Source: Bacillus cereus
Lineage (GTDB): Bacteria > Bacillota > Bacilli > Bacillales > Bacillaceae_G
DNA length: 64,000 bases
Assembly: GCF_025917685.1 (NCBI RefSeq)
Contig: NZ_CP089518.1
Coordinates: 597,001-661,000, forward strand
Direction: 5' to 3'
Under the pieces are notes generated by a model that worked only from the letters and a program-made list of their open reading frames with translations, was not told where the DNA came from and ran no database searches. Within the stretch, counting starts at the first letter, position 1; each line of letters starts with the position of its first letter. Positions 26,801-35,482 of this stretch are shown here, in pieces. The position numbers and the translations under genes were made by a program.

Positions 26801-27142
26801 GTTTGTTTCCCCCTAATCCTGTATAACGGATATTTATGTAATTATTTTAATTCACAAAATATTTAGAAGTCAATAGAATTATATGGAAATAGAAAGAAAA
26901 TTTCTAAAAAAGTTCTATTTTTCTTCAACCGTTATTGTATTTTTCCCTGAAAACGAGATAATAAGCGTTTTCAAATGTAGTAATTGAATTCTAAAAGAAA
27001 GTAAAATAGTGATTAATCAGAAAATTTAGATTAGAATATCTATTCCGATATAGAGAAAATACACTGTATTTACTTTTATAATATAACATATTGGGAATAA
27101 AAATACAAAATGAAATAATGTGACACTTCAGTGAAATGAAAA
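26801..27142. other. Intergenic region upstream of dtpT
   Basis: No gene is seen. AT-rich, with the dtpT promoter region, a cre-like word with two mismatches (26959-26974, ATAAGCGTTTTCAA) and a CodY-like word listed separately. Confidence 0.5.
27012..27026. promoter_or_regulatory. Candidate CodY site upstream of dtpT
   Basis: ATTAATCAGAAAATT matches the 15-bp CodY motif AATTTTCWGAAAATT with three mismatches. It is about 210 bp upstream of the dtpT start, so its relevance is uncertain. Confidence 0.35.
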
Positions 27143-27170
27143 AACCAGCTCCATAGAAAGGGAGCTGGTT
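27143..27170 (-). terminator. Intrinsic terminator of the siderophore-binding protein gene
   Basis: A 10-bp stem (AACCAGCTCC with GGAGCTGGTT), followed on the minus strand by a U run (AAAAAA on plus at 27137-27142). Confidence 0.85.
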
Positions 27171-27179
27171 AGGGAAATA

Positions 27180-28148
27180 TTATTTAACAAAGCGTTTTTC
27201 GATATCATCTAGTAGTAGGTTAGCAGCCATTACACCGCCTGCTGTATTCCAAATAACATCGTCAACTTTGTATGCTTTTCCATTTTTTACTGCATTTAAG
27301 TTTTTAAATAGAGGATCGTTTATATATTCCTTTTCTAGTTCAGAGCCTTTTTTCTCGTTTCCTTTATCGAATGTGAAGTAGAATAATACATCACCATCCA
27401 TTGCAGAAATACGCTCTTTAGATACGTTACGCTCTGCAAAATCATCTTTATTTTGATCTCCAGGACGTTTAAATCCAAGTTCTTTTAAAATAACACCAGA
27501 GAATGTATCACCATGATAAATACGAACATCACCAGGCATAAAGCGTACCATAGAAATTTCTTGATTTACTTTATCGCCTAGTTTGCCTTTTAAATCTTTC
27601 ATACGTGATTCGTAATCAGCTAAAACCTTTTGACCTTCTTTTTCTTTATTTAATGCTTTCGCATAAAATTTGAAGTTATCTTTCCATTCACCGCGTAATG
27701 TTTCTGAGAAAACAGTAGGTGCGATTGCTTTTAGTTGCTCATACACTTTTTCGTGACGCATTTTATTGCCGATAATTAAGTCTGGTTTTAAAGAAGCAAT
27801 CGTTTCAACGTTAACTTGTCCTTCATCACCAACAACTTTTACATCTTTCATTTCATCCTTAATATGTGGATACCATGGATCTCCAGTCCAAGACTTTACA
27901 GCCCCAACTGGTTTTACACCTAACTCAAGTAAGGCTTCAGTTCCTTCATTTGTTAAAATAACTACACGTTTTGGGTTTGCTGGAACTTCTGTTTTACCCA
28001 TTGCATGTTCAACCGTAATCATTTCTTTTTTATTATCTTCTTTTGTAGACTCTTCTTTGTTATTTGATTTTCCACAAGCGCTTAAAAGAAGTGAAAAAGC
28101 TAGTAGAAATACAAATACTGTGAACGATTTCTTTTGCATGAAATTCAT
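27180..28148 (-). CDS. yfiY: Siderophore ABC transporter substrate-binding lipoprotein (YfiY/FhuD type)
   Basis: A 322-residue lipoprotein (lipobox LLSAC, Cys25) with the periplasmic-binding-protein fold for iron-siderophore uptake. PKRVVILTNEGTEALLELGVKPVGA begins the N-terminal lobe, and SLKPDLIIGNKMRHEKVYEQLKAIAPTVF closes it. Best overall resemblance is to B. subtilis YfiY, a hydroxamate/citrate-hydroxamate siderophore receptor, so schizokinen-like ligands are possible but not shown. It is divergent from its permease and ATPase genes across a Fur-type operator. The start ATG at 28148 follows AGGGGGTAC. Confidence 0.9.
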   Translation of the reverse strand: MNFMQKKSFTVFVFLLAFSLLLSACGKSNNKEESTKEDNKKEMITVEHAMGKTEVPANPKRVVILTNEGTEALLELGVKPVGAVKSWTGDPWYPHIKDEMKDVKVVGDEGQVNVETIASLKPDLIIGNKMRHEKVYEQLKAIAPTVFSETLRGEWKDNFKFYAKALNKEKEGQKVLADYESRMKDLKGKLGDKVNQEISMVRFMPGDVRIYHGDTFSGVILKELGFKRPGDQNKDDFAERNVSKERISAMDGDVLFYFTFDKGNEKKGSELEKEYINDPLFKNLNAVKNGKAYKVDDVIWNTAGGVMAANLLLDDIEKRFVK

Positions 28149-28229
28149 TATGTACCCCCTACATGTTGAGAATATTTTTCAATAGCAAGCATGATATTAA
28201 TACTTCGTGGTCCAATTGTCAATGAAAAT

Positions 28230-28258
28230 AATTCTCATTATCGTTGACAATGAGAATT
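28230..28258. promoter_or_regulatory. Fur-type operator between divergent iron-uptake genes
   Basis: AATTCTCATT-N9-AATGAGAATT is a perfect 10-9-10 inverted repeat, overlapping TGAAAATAATTCTCA (28223-28237), which matches the Fur 7-1-7 motif TGATAATNATTATCA at 13 of 15. Both promoters must cross it. A TTGACA at 28244 lies inside, so binding would block at least the permease promoter. Confidence 0.85.
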
Positions 28259-28310
28259 GAGTTGAAATACACTTACAACGTATCATTATACATTGAAGGG
28301 GAAACGCTGC

Positions 28311-29315
28311 ATGTTATTAAAAACAAATCAAGCAAAATGGATTGGATTATTTGTTGGAATCATTGCAGTCGTTATTTGTATTTGGGGAAGTATTATTTTC
28401 GGATATACAAATACGAGTTGGAAATTAGCTTTAGATGCTTTTTTCCATTTTAATGGTTCAAATGAGCATATTATTATTCAAAATGTGCGTCTACCAAGGG
28501 CGTTAATTGCAGCTAGTGTTGGTGCTAGTTTAGCCATAGCGGGTTGTTTAATGCAAACTTTAACAAAGAATCCGCTTGCTTCACCAGATTTTATTGGATT
28601 AAATTCAGGCGCTGCGTTCTTTATAGTTGTAGCAATTGTACTCTTTTCCGTGACATCATTATCAGCTTTCACATGGATTTCCTTTTTAGGAGCGGCAGTT
28701 GCAGCAGTACTTGTATTTGCCTCTAGCTCTTTAGGAAAAGAAGGGACAACGCCTCTTAAGTTAACGCTAGCAGGTGTCGCGATAAGCGCGTTGTTTTCAT
28801 CATTAACACAAGGGTTACTTGTTTTAAATGAAAAAGCATTTGAAGAAGTGTTATTTTGGCTTGCCGGATCTGTGCAAGGAAGAAAGTTAGAGATTTTACA
28901 ATCTGTATTCCCGTATTTATTAATAGGCTGGATTGCATCTCTCATGATGGCAGGGAAAGTAAATACATTAATGATGGGGGAAGACGTTGCAAAAGGACTT
29001 GGACAACGGACAATTTTAATGAAATCATTCGTACTACTTATTATTGTACTACTGTCTGGTGGTTCAGTTGCGGTCGCTGGTCCAATTGGATTTATTGGTA
29101 TTGTTACTCCGTATTTTTCCAGATTCCTTGTTGGAGTAGATCACAGGTGGAGAGTACCGTATAGCGGCTTGTTAGGTGCAATACTATTACTCTTAGCTGA
29201 TATAGCAGCTAGATATGTCATTATGCCACAAGAAGTACCAGTAGGGGTTATGACAGCATTTATCGGGGCCCCATTCTTTATTTATATTGCACGTAAGAGA
29301 GGGCTTAGCAAATGA
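28311..29315 (+). CDS. yfiZ: Siderophore ABC transporter permease (YfiZ-like, FecCD family)
   Basis: A 334-residue FecCD/BtuC-type permease with about ten membrane helices. VRLPRALIAASVGASLAIAGCLMQTLTKNPLASPDFIGLNSGA is the classic block, and GGSVAVAGPIGFIGIVTPYFSRFLVG contains the loop that contacts the ATPase. ATG 28311 is chosen since AAGGGGA is 8 bp upstream. It overlaps the second permease by 4 bp (ATGA), so the two are translationally coupled and probably form a heterodimer. Confidence 0.9.
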   Translation: MLLKTNQAKWIGLFVGIIAVVICIWGSIIFGYTNTSWKLALDAFFHFNGSNEHIIIQNVRLPRALIAASVGASLAIAGCLMQTLTKNPLASPDFIGLNSGAAFFIVVAIVLFSVTSLSAFTWISFLGAAVAAVLVFASSSLGKEGTTPLKLTLAGVAISALFSSLTQGLLVLNEKAFEEVLFWLAGSVQGRKLEILQSVFPYLLIGWIASLMMAGKVNTLMMGEDVAKGLGQRTILMKSFVLLIIVLLSGGSVAVAGPIGFIGIVTPYFSRFLVGVDHRWRVPYSGLLGAILLLLADIAARYVIMPQEVPVGVMTAFIGAPFFIYIARKRGLSK

Positions 29316-30370
29316 AGAAGTATATTCCGTTTCGTATAGGAAAAGGCGGGCTCTCGTTTTTAATGTATAAACGAGCTTGTCTCGTCTTATTCAGTTTACT
29401 AGTTGTTTTAATAGGATTATTTTTTGCGAGTGCAGGTATGGGAGACATGAAAATCGCTCCTTATGATGTATGGCAAGCGATTACTGGAAATGGCGATGCG
29501 ATGTCAAATATGGTTGTAAATAAGTTTCGTATGCCGCGTATTTTGATTGCTATCCTTGTAGGAATCGCACTTGCTGTAGCAGGATGTATTTTACAAGGTC
29601 TCGTTCGAAATCCACTGGCTTCTCCTGATATTATCGGGATTACAGGTGGTGCAAGTGTTGCAGTTGTATTATTTTTAGCTATATTTAGTGATAAAAATAA
29701 CGCGCTAACTGTAAGCATTCATTATATGCCACTTGCAGCTTTTGCTGGTGCAACGATTGTAGCGTTATTTGTATATTTATTTGCATGGAGAAATGACGGG
29801 TTATCACCGATTAGTCTTGTTTTAATTGGTGTTGGATTTTGGGCGTTAACGAAAGCGGCAACAACTTTATTTATGTTGTTAGCACCAATTTATCAAGCGA
29901 GTCAAGCAAATGTATGGATTACAGGCACTGTTTACGGGTCTTCGTGGCAAAACGTTATGATACTTGCGCCGTGGGTTCTTATTTTAACGGTAATATCATT
30001 TATAGCGGCTAGACATTTAAATGCGCAAGAGCTAGGGGATGATATTGCGGTAGGACTTGGTGTTCCTTTAACGAAGTCACGTGTATTCATGTTATTACTT
30101 AGTACAGCTTTAATTGGCGGTGCGGTTGCCTTTGCTGGAGGAATTGGATTTGTCGGTTTAATGGCACCTCATATTTCACGAAGACTAGTTGGTTCTTTAT
30201 ATGGTGCATTACTCCCAGTTGCGGCTATTGTCGGTGCAATTTTAGTACTTGCTGCAGATTTAATTGGGCGTACAGTTTTCGCGCCACTCGAAATTCCAGC
30301 AGGGGTATTTACATCAGCAATTGGTGCACCTTATTTTATTTATTTACTTTATAAAAGTCGGAATTCATAA
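29312..30370 (+). CDS. yfhA: Siderophore ABC transporter permease (YfhA-like, FecCD family)
   Basis: A 352-residue second permease. FRMPRILIAILVGIALAVAGCILQGLVRNPLASPDIIGITGGAS and GGAVAFAGGIGFVGLMAPHISRRLVG repeat the family blocks. It overlaps the preceding permease gene by 4 bp and is followed 12 bp later by the ATPase gene. In B. subtilis yfiZ-yfhA has no linked ATPase, so this locus is more complete than that arrangement. Confidence 0.9.
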   Translation: MKKYIPFRIGKGGLSFLMYKRACLVLFSLLVVLIGLFFASAGMGDMKIAPYDVWQAITGNGDAMSNMVVNKFRMPRILIAILVGIALAVAGCILQGLVRNPLASPDIIGITGGASVAVVLFLAIFSDKNNALTVSIHYMPLAAFAGATIVALFVYLFAWRNDGLSPISLVLIGVGFWALTKAATTLFMLLAPIYQASQANVWITGTVYGSSWQNVMILAPWVLILTVISFIAARHLNAQELGDDIAVGLGVPLTKSRVFMLLLSTALIGGAVAFAGGIGFVGLMAPHISRRLVGSLYGALLPVAAIVGAILVLAADLIGRTVFAPLEIPAGVFTSAIGAPYFIYLLYKSRNS

Positions 30371-30382
30371 AGGGAGATGAAT

Positions 30383-31204
30383 ATGCAAAAAGCATTGGAG
30401 ACGAAACGTTTGACGTTGTCTTACGGTGAAACAATTATTATTGATGAGTTGAATTTAGAAATTCCAAAAGGCGAAATTACAATCTTTATCGGTTCTAACG
30501 GTTGCGGGAAATCAACTTTATTACGTTCACTAGCTAGATTATTAAAACCAACAACTGGTGACATTTTGTTAGATAATCAAGCCATTCAAAGTATGCAAAC
30601 GAAGCAAATTGCTCGTCAAATGGCAATTTTACCGCAAGGACCGCAAGCACCAGAAGGGCTTACAGTATTGCAACTTGTAAAACAAGGACGTTATCCATAT
30701 CAAACATGGCTGAAACAATGGTCAGAAAAAGATGAGGAAATGGTACAAAAAGCCCTTGCAGCAACAGGTATGACAGAATTTGCTGAGCGTGATGTGCATG
30801 CGCTTTCAGGTGGACAACGTCAACGTGCTTGGATTGCAATGACGCTTGCACAAGATACAGATATTATTTTACTGGATGAGCCTACTACATATTTAGATAT
30901 GACTCACCAAATTGAAGTGCTAGATTTATTATTCGAATTAAATGAAACAGAACAAAGAACGATTGTTATGGTATTGCACGATTTAAATTTAGCATGTCGT
31001 TATGCAGACAACATCGTAGCTATTCAAGATAAACAAATATATGCGCAAGGTAAACCAGAAGAAGTTATTGACCAGAAGTTAGTTCGGGATGTATTCCGTA
31101 TGGAGTGTCAAATAAGCGCTGATCCGTTATTTGGGACACCGCTCTGTATCCCGCATGGAAGAGGAAGACGTGTACTTAAAGAGGCTGTTCAGGCGATGAA
31201 ATAA
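30383..31204 (+). CDS. yusV: Siderophore ABC transporter ATP-binding protein (YusV/FecE type)
   Basis: A 273-residue ABC ATPase. Walker A GSNGCGKST (about residue 36-44), signature ALSGGQRQRAWIA, Walker B DTDIILLDEPTTYLD and H-loop VLHDLNLACRY are all intact. It powers the adjacent permeases. ATG 30383 is preferred over ATG 30377 because AAAGGGAG stands 6 bp before the former and directly abuts the latter. Confidence 0.93.
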   Translation: MQKALETKRLTLSYGETIIIDELNLEIPKGEITIFIGSNGCGKSTLLRSLARLLKPTTGDILLDNQAIQSMQTKQIARQMAILPQGPQAPEGLTVLQLVKQGRYPYQTWLKQWSEKDEEMVQKALAATGMTEFAERDVHALSGGQRQRAWIAMTLAQDTDIILLDEPTTYLDMTHQIEVLDLLFELNETEQRTIVMVLHDLNLACRYADNIVAIQDKQIYAQGKPEEVIDQKLVRDVFRMECQISADPLFGTPLCIPHGRGRRVLKEAVQAMK

Positions 31205-31206
31205 CG

Positions 31207-31238
31207 AAAAAAGACGATGAGGATTCATCGTCTTTTTT
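31207..31238. terminator. Bidirectional terminator
   Basis: A perfect 14-bp stem (AAAAAAGACGATGA and complement) and a GGAT loop between the ATPase gene and the convergent methyltransferase gene. Confidence 0.9.
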
Positions 31239-31968
31239 ATTTTTGGCAAGAAAATAATAGAAAAAGGGGAATACGTAAACGTCGTTCATATTCTTCTTCA
31301 TCCTGAAAACAGTTTCGATTTGGTGTAGCTTCTTTTAAGTTTGTAATCGTAAATCCGGCTTGTTGTAACAATGTAAAATACTCTTCCGTTGTACGATGGT
31401 ATTTAATAACTTCTTGCTCAATCCAAGGCTCAACGCGTTTTCCCATTTTAAAATAATCATCGACGAGCCAGCTTGTTCTTTTCCCGCTCGTTTGTAAGCT
31501 TTCAAATGAAGAGGTAATAATAGGATGTTGAACGCTAAAAGTAAAGGTTCCATTTGTTTTTAAAGTTTCGTATACATTTTGAAAAATGATAGGAAGATGT
31601 TCAATATAATGTAAGGCGAGTCTAGATGTTACTAAATCAAAAGTAGCAGGAGGGTATGTGTAGTCTTTGAGGTTTAAAAAATGGACGGTGCCATTTTTAT
31701 TTTCTAGTTGTTTTTTAGCTTTTTCATACATAAGTTCGGAGCCTTCAATACCAGTGTAAGAGTGGCCGCCTTTTTCTAATAACTCCTCACCGAATTTAGC
31801 GTCGCCGCAGCCTAAATCAAGGATTTGTTTTCCTTGCACATCACCAATGAGTTGAAAGAAGGCTGGTTTTTCAAGTGACTCATTTGGGCTATTTTCTCGG
31901 TATCTTCGTTTCATATATTGTTTAAAAAATGCTTCGTTATTATATACATCAGATTCAGTAAATGCCAT
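31237..31968 (-). CDS. Class I SAM-dependent methyltransferase
   Basis: A 243-residue enzyme. Motif I is QILDLGCGDAKFGEELLEKG (about residues 47-66), followed by the acidic end of strand 2 in YTGIEGSELM and motif IV DLVTSRLALHYIEHL. The fold is of the UbiE/Methyltransf_11 type. The substrate is unknown; the loosely conserved C terminus (HRTTEEYFTLLQQAGFTI) is common in small-molecule methyltransferases. GGGGGC precedes the ATG. A single gene, convergent with the siderophore operon. Confidence 0.88.
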   Translation of the reverse strand: MAFTESDVYNNEAFFKQYMKRRYRENSPNESLEKPAFFQLIGDVQGKQILDLGCGDAKFGEELLEKGGHSYTGIEGSELMYEKAKKQLENKNGTVHFLNLKDYTYPPATFDLVTSRLALHYIEHLPIIFQNVYETLKTNGTFTFSVQHPIITSSFESLQTSGKRTSWLVDDYFKMGKRVEPWIEQEVIKYHRTTEEYFTLLQQAGFTITNLKEATPNRNCFQDEEEYERRLRIPLFLLFSCQK

Positions 31969-32058
31969 GATTGAAGCCCCCTTAAATATTTTTTTTATTC
32001 TATCAAATATGAAAAGTAAATGATAGATTTCTTTTAATGAATCATATATAATCTAGAA

Positions 32059-32073
32059 TTGTAAGCGGTTACT
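32059..32073 (+). promoter_or_regulatory. Candidate cre site upstream of kbl
   Basis: TTGTAAGCGGTTACT matches WTGNAANCGNWNNCW at every fixed position. It is about 110 bp upstream of kbl and would bring threonine degradation under CcpA control. Confidence 0.55.
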
Positions 32074-32181
32074 TTAAACTATTTTTCTATAATAAATTCT
32101 GAAAACGTGTTAAGCTAGTAGAGGGATTATTAGAACTATTAAGACAATAATTCGCTTACATGAACGATGGGAGGCTTCACA

Positions 32182-33372
32182 ATGTCTAGTAAAACACTTG
32201 CGAAATTTTTAGAAGAAAATTTAGAGGATTTAAAATCAAAGGGGCTTTATAACGTAATTGATCCGCTTGAGAGTTCAAATGGACCGATCATTACAATTGG
32301 CGGAAAAGAATATATTAACTTATCTTCAAACAACTATCTTGGATTAGCAACAGATAGCCGTTTGCAAGAAGCAGCAATTGGTGCTATTCATAAGTACGGC
32401 GTTGGAGCAGGGGCTGTTCGTACAATTAACGGTACTTTAGATTTGCATATTAAATTAGAAGAAACAATTGCAAAGTTTAAACATACAGAAGCAGCAATTG
32501 CTTACCAATCAGGATTTAACTGTAATATGGCAGCGATTTCAGCCGTTATGGATAAAAATGATGCGATTCTTTCAGACGAATTAAACCATGCTTCTATTAT
32601 TGATGGTAGTCGTCTATCAAGAGCAAAAATCATCGTTTATAAACATTCTGATATGGAAGATTTACGCCAAAAAGCAATCGCGGCGAAAGAATCAGGTCTT
32701 TACAATAAATTAATGGTAATTACAGACGGTGTCTTCTCAATGGATGGAGATGTTGCAAAACTACCAGAAATTGTTGAGATTGCAGAAGAATTAGATTTAA
32801 TGACGTACGTAGATGATGCACACGGTTCAGGTGTACTTGGTAAAGGTGCAGGAACTGTAAAGCACTTCGGTCTGTCTGATAAAGTTGATTTCCAAATTGG
32901 TACATTATCAAAAGCAATTGGGGTAATTGGTGGATATGTAGCAGGGAAACAAAACTTAATTGACTGGTTAAAAGTTCGTTCACGTCCATTCTTATTCTCT
33001 ACAGCATTAACACCAGCTGATGCAGCAGCTTGCATGAGATCAATTGAAATCTTAATGGAAAGCACAGAGTTGCACGATCGTTTATGGGAAAATGGTCGCT
33101 ATTTAAAACAAGGGTTAAAAGAACTTGGCTTTAACATCGGAGAAAGTGAAACGCCAATTACACCTTGTATTATTGGTGACGAAGTATTAACACAAGAATT
33201 TAGTAAACGTCTAAATGAAGAAGGCGTATATGCAAAATCTATCGTGTTCCCAACTGTAGCAAAAGGAACAGGACGCGTTCGTAATATGCCTACAGCAGCT
33301 CATACGAAAGAAATGTTAGATGAAGCAATTCGTAAGTATGAAAAAGTAGGGAAAGAAATGGGCATCATTTAA
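32182..33372 (+). CDS. kbl: Glycine C-acetyltransferase (2-amino-3-ketobutyrate CoA ligase)
   Basis: A PLP enzyme that cleaves 2-amino-3-ketobutyrate with CoA into glycine and acetyl-CoA, step two of threonine catabolism. The length, 396 residues, is exact for the family. [31 protein letters not shown], and the PLP-lysine motif [15 protein letters not shown] (Lys about residue 243) are intact. ATG 32182 follows GGGAGG by 8 bp. The tdh gene is 44 bp downstream. The CoA/PLP family also includes KBL-like biotin enzymes, but the tdh neighbour decides the role. Confidence 0.94.
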   Translation: MSSKTLAKFLEENLEDLKSKGLYNVIDPLESSNGPIITIGGKEYINLSSNNYLGLATDSRLQEAAIGAIHKYGVGAGAVRTINGTLDLHIKLEETIAKFKHTEAAIAYQSGFNCNMAAISAVMDKNDAILSDELNHASIIDGSRLSRAKIIVYKHSDMEDLRQKAIAAKESGLYNKLMVITDGVFSMDGDVAKLPEIVEIAEELDLMTYVDDAHGSGVLGKGAGTVKHFGLSDKVDFQIGTLSKAIGVIGGYVAGKQNLIDWLKVRSRPFLFSTALTPADAAACMRSIEILMESTELHDRLWENGRYLKQGLKELGFNIGESETPITPCIIGDEVLTQEFSKRLNEEGVYAKSIVFPTVAKGTGRVRNMPTAAHTKEMLDEAIRKYEKVGKEMGII

Positions 33373-33416
33373 GTAACGACATCTTTTGAATAGCTTGCAA
33401 ATGAGGAGTGGGGAAA

Positions 33417-34382
33417 ATGAAAAAAATTCTAGTAACCGGTTCTTTAGGGCAAATTGGTTCTGAACTAGTAATGAAACTTCGTGATGTATACGGTGCATCA
33501 AATGTTATTGCAACAGATATTCGTGAAACAGATAGTGAAGTAGTAACATCTGGTCCATTTGAAACGTTAGATGTAACAGATGGACAAAAACTACATGATA
33601 TTGCAAAGCGTAATGAAGTAGATACAATTATTCATTTAGCAGCTTTACTTTCAGCAACGGCAGAAAAAAATCCGTTATTTGCTTGGAATTTAAATATGGG
33701 CGGACTTGTAAATGCATTAGAAGCAGCTCGTGAATTAAACTGTAAGTTCTTCACGCCAAGTTCTATCGGTGCATTCGGTCCATCAACGCCAAAAGATAAT
33801 ACGCCACAAGATACAATTCAGCGTCCTACTACGATGTATGGGGTAAACAAAGTAGCAGGAGAATTACTATGTGATTATTATCATCAAAAGTTTGGCGTTG
33901 ATACGCGTGGTGTACGTTTCCCAGGCTTAATTTCTTACGTAGCTCCTCCAGGAGGCGGAACAACTGACTATGCAGTTGAAATTTATTATGAGGCGATTAA
34001 AAAAGGTACATACACCTCATACATTGCAGAAGGAACGTATATGGATATGATGTATATGCCTGATGCTCTACAAGCGATCATTTCATTAATGGAAGCTGAT
34101 CCAAGTAAGCTAGTGCATAGAAATGCATTTAACATTACAGCAATGAGCTTTGAACCAGAGCAAATTGCAGCATCAATTCGTAAGCACATTCCGAACTTTA
34201 CAATGGATTACGCAGTAGATCCAGCTCGTCAAACAATCGCTGATAGCTGGCCAAACTCTATTGATGCGACAGCAGCAATGAAAGAGTGGGGCTTTAAAGC
34301 AGAATATGATTTAGACAAAATGACAACGGACATGTTGGCTAAGTTAAAAAAAAAGCTTGCATCTGAGTTAGTAATGAATTAA
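33417..34382 (+). CDS. tdh: NAD-dependent epimerase-type L-threonine 3-dehydrogenase
   Basis: A 321-residue short-chain dehydrogenase (extended SDR). The Rossmann start is [16 protein letters not shown] (GxxGxxG), and the catalytic Tyr-x-x-x-Lys is in [11 protein letters not shown] (Tyr about residue 141). The [16 protein letters not shown] segment and the C-terminal block resemble the SDR-type threonine dehydrogenases of bacteria, unlike the zinc MDR-type Tdh of E. coli. It oxidises threonine to 2-amino-3-ketobutyrate, the Kbl substrate. ATG 33417 follows GAGGAGTGGGG. Position after kbl supports the role. Confidence 0.9.
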   Translation: MKKILVTGSLGQIGSELVMKLRDVYGASNVIATDIRETDSEVVTSGPFETLDVTDGQKLHDIAKRNEVDTIIHLAALLSATAEKNPLFAWNLNMGGLVNALEAARELNCKFFTPSSIGAFGPSTPKDNTPQDTIQRPTTMYGVNKVAGELLCDYYHQKFGVDTRGVRFPGLISYVAPPGGGTTDYAVEIYYEAIKKGTYTSYIAEGTYMDMMYMPDALQAIISLMEADPSKLVHRNAFNITAMSFEPEQIAASIRKHIPNFTMDYAVDPARQTIADSWPNSIDATAAMKEWGFKAEYDLDKMTTDMLAKLKKKLASELVMN

Positions 34383-34386
34383 TAGG

Positions 34387-34419
34387 AAGAGCCGATTCTT
34401 AGGAATTGGCTCTTTTATT
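34387..34419 (+). terminator. Intrinsic terminator after kbl-tdh
   Basis: A 12-bp stem (AAGAGCCGATTC with GAATTGGCTCTT, one G-U pair), TTAG loop, and a T run. Confidence 0.85.
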
Positions 34420-34494
34420 TGTATTTTTAAGAATATACAAATAATTAAAAGCGTGATAGAATGAGTTAATTTGTGCATGAAGGGGAGAGATACA

Positions 34495-35037
34495 ATGGAG
34501 AAATGGGAATTAGCAAAGGAAATTTATAATACATCGCGTTTAACGGGAACATTTAAGCTTCGATCAGGACAAGTATCAAATCAATACTTTGATAAGTACT
34601 TATTTGAATCTAATCCAGTACTATTATTAGAAATTGCTAAACAATTGAAAGAGCTCATTCCTCCTGAAACGGAAGTACTCGCAGGTTTAGAGATGGGAGG
34701 ACTTCCAGTAGCAACGGCATTATCTTTACAAACAGGTATACCAGTTGTATTTGTAAGAAAAGAAGCGAAGAAGTACGGTACATGTAAGTTAGCAGAAGGC
34801 GTTGATATTACTGGGAAAAATGTTTGTGTTGTTGAAGATGTTATTACGACAGGCGGTCAAATATTATTAAGCACGAAAGACTTAAGAGAACTGGGTGCGA
34901 AAGTCCATCATGTTCTAGGCGTCATTGAACGAACGAAAGCGGGAAGAGAAAACTTATTAGAAGATGGCTTACAGCTACATTCTTTATTTACTATGGATGA
35001 GTTAATTGAAGGAGAAAAGCAACATGCAAAGAGTTGA
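34495..35037 (+). CDS. Orotate phosphoribosyltransferase-like protein
   Basis: A 180-residue type I phosphoribosyltransferase. GTFKLRSGQVSNQYFDKYLFES is the OPRT-type substrate-binding start, and VCVVEDVITTGGQ (about residues 108-120) is the PRPP-binding motif. The standard pyrE is in the pyr operon elsewhere in this group, so this may be a paralogue that acts on another base or salvage substrate. ATG 34495 follows AGGGGAGAG. It overlaps the Nudix gene by 14 bp, so the two products are probably used together. Confidence 0.85.
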   Translation: MEKWELAKEIYNTSRLTGTFKLRSGQVSNQYFDKYLFESNPVLLLEIAKQLKELIPPETEVLAGLEMGGLPVATALSLQTGIPVVFVRKEAKKYGTCKLAEGVDITGKNVCVVEDVITTGGQILLSTKDLRELGAKVHHVLGVIERTKAGRENLLEDGLQLHSLFTMDELIEGEKQHAKS

Positions 35038-35446
35038 CGTCGTATATGCACTAATACATGATGAAGAAACGGATAAAGTATTAATGGTACATAATGCAGA
35101 ACAAAACGTTTGGTCATTGCCAGGCGGAGCTGTTGAAAAGGGTGAAACGTTAGAGGAAGCTCTAGTAAGGGAAGTAAAAGAAGAGACAGGTTTAACTGCC
35201 GTGGCAGGTGGACTTGTTGCGATTAATGAAAAATTCTTTGAAGAATCAGGGAATCATGCGATACTTTTTACATTCCGAGCAAATGTAGTAAAAGGTGAAC
35301 TGATTGCGGAAGATGAAGGAGAAATTTTTGCAATAGAGTGGGTGGATCGAACGATCGCAAATGAACGATTCCCATTCTACGATGGAGGATTCGAGGCATT
35401 ATTAGAAGTAGCCATTCCATACAAGTTTCAACCAGAAACAAAGTAA
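35024..35446 (+). CDS. Nudix hydrolase
   Basis: A 140-residue MutT-like hydrolase of nucleoside diphosphates linked to another moiety. The Nudix box, Gx5Ex7REVxEETGL, occupies residues 35-57 (GGAVEKGETLEEALVREVKE and on) with all catalytic glutamates intact. The substrate is unknown. ATG 35024 follows AAGGAG by 8 bp and lies inside the end of the phosphoribosyltransferase gene, so translation is coupled. Confidence 0.92.
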   Translation: MQRVDVVYALIHDEETDKVLMVHNAEQNVWSLPGGAVEKGETLEEALVREVKEETGLTAVAGGLVAINEKFFEESGNHAILFTFRANVVKGELIAEDEGEIFAIEWVDRTIANERFPFYDGGFEALLEVAIPYKFQPETK

Positions 35447-35453
35447 TTGAACG

Positions 35454-35482
35454 AAAAAAAGGAGCCAAAAGGCTCCTTTTTT
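35454..35482. terminator. Bidirectional terminator
   Basis: A 12-bp-plus stem (AAAAAAAGGAGCC with GGCTCCTTTTTT) and an AAAA loop, shared by the Nudix gene and the convergent VWA gene. Confidence 0.9.

Noticed and set aside
26959..26974. cre-like ATAAGCGTTTTCAA upstream of dtpT
   Set aside because: The essential TG pair at the left is AA, so two core mismatches; not listed as a feature.
35006..35446. Longer N-terminus for the Nudix protein (start at 35006)
   Set aside because: The added bases are the ribosome site AAGGAG itself; ATG 35024 has correct spacing and matches the family start.
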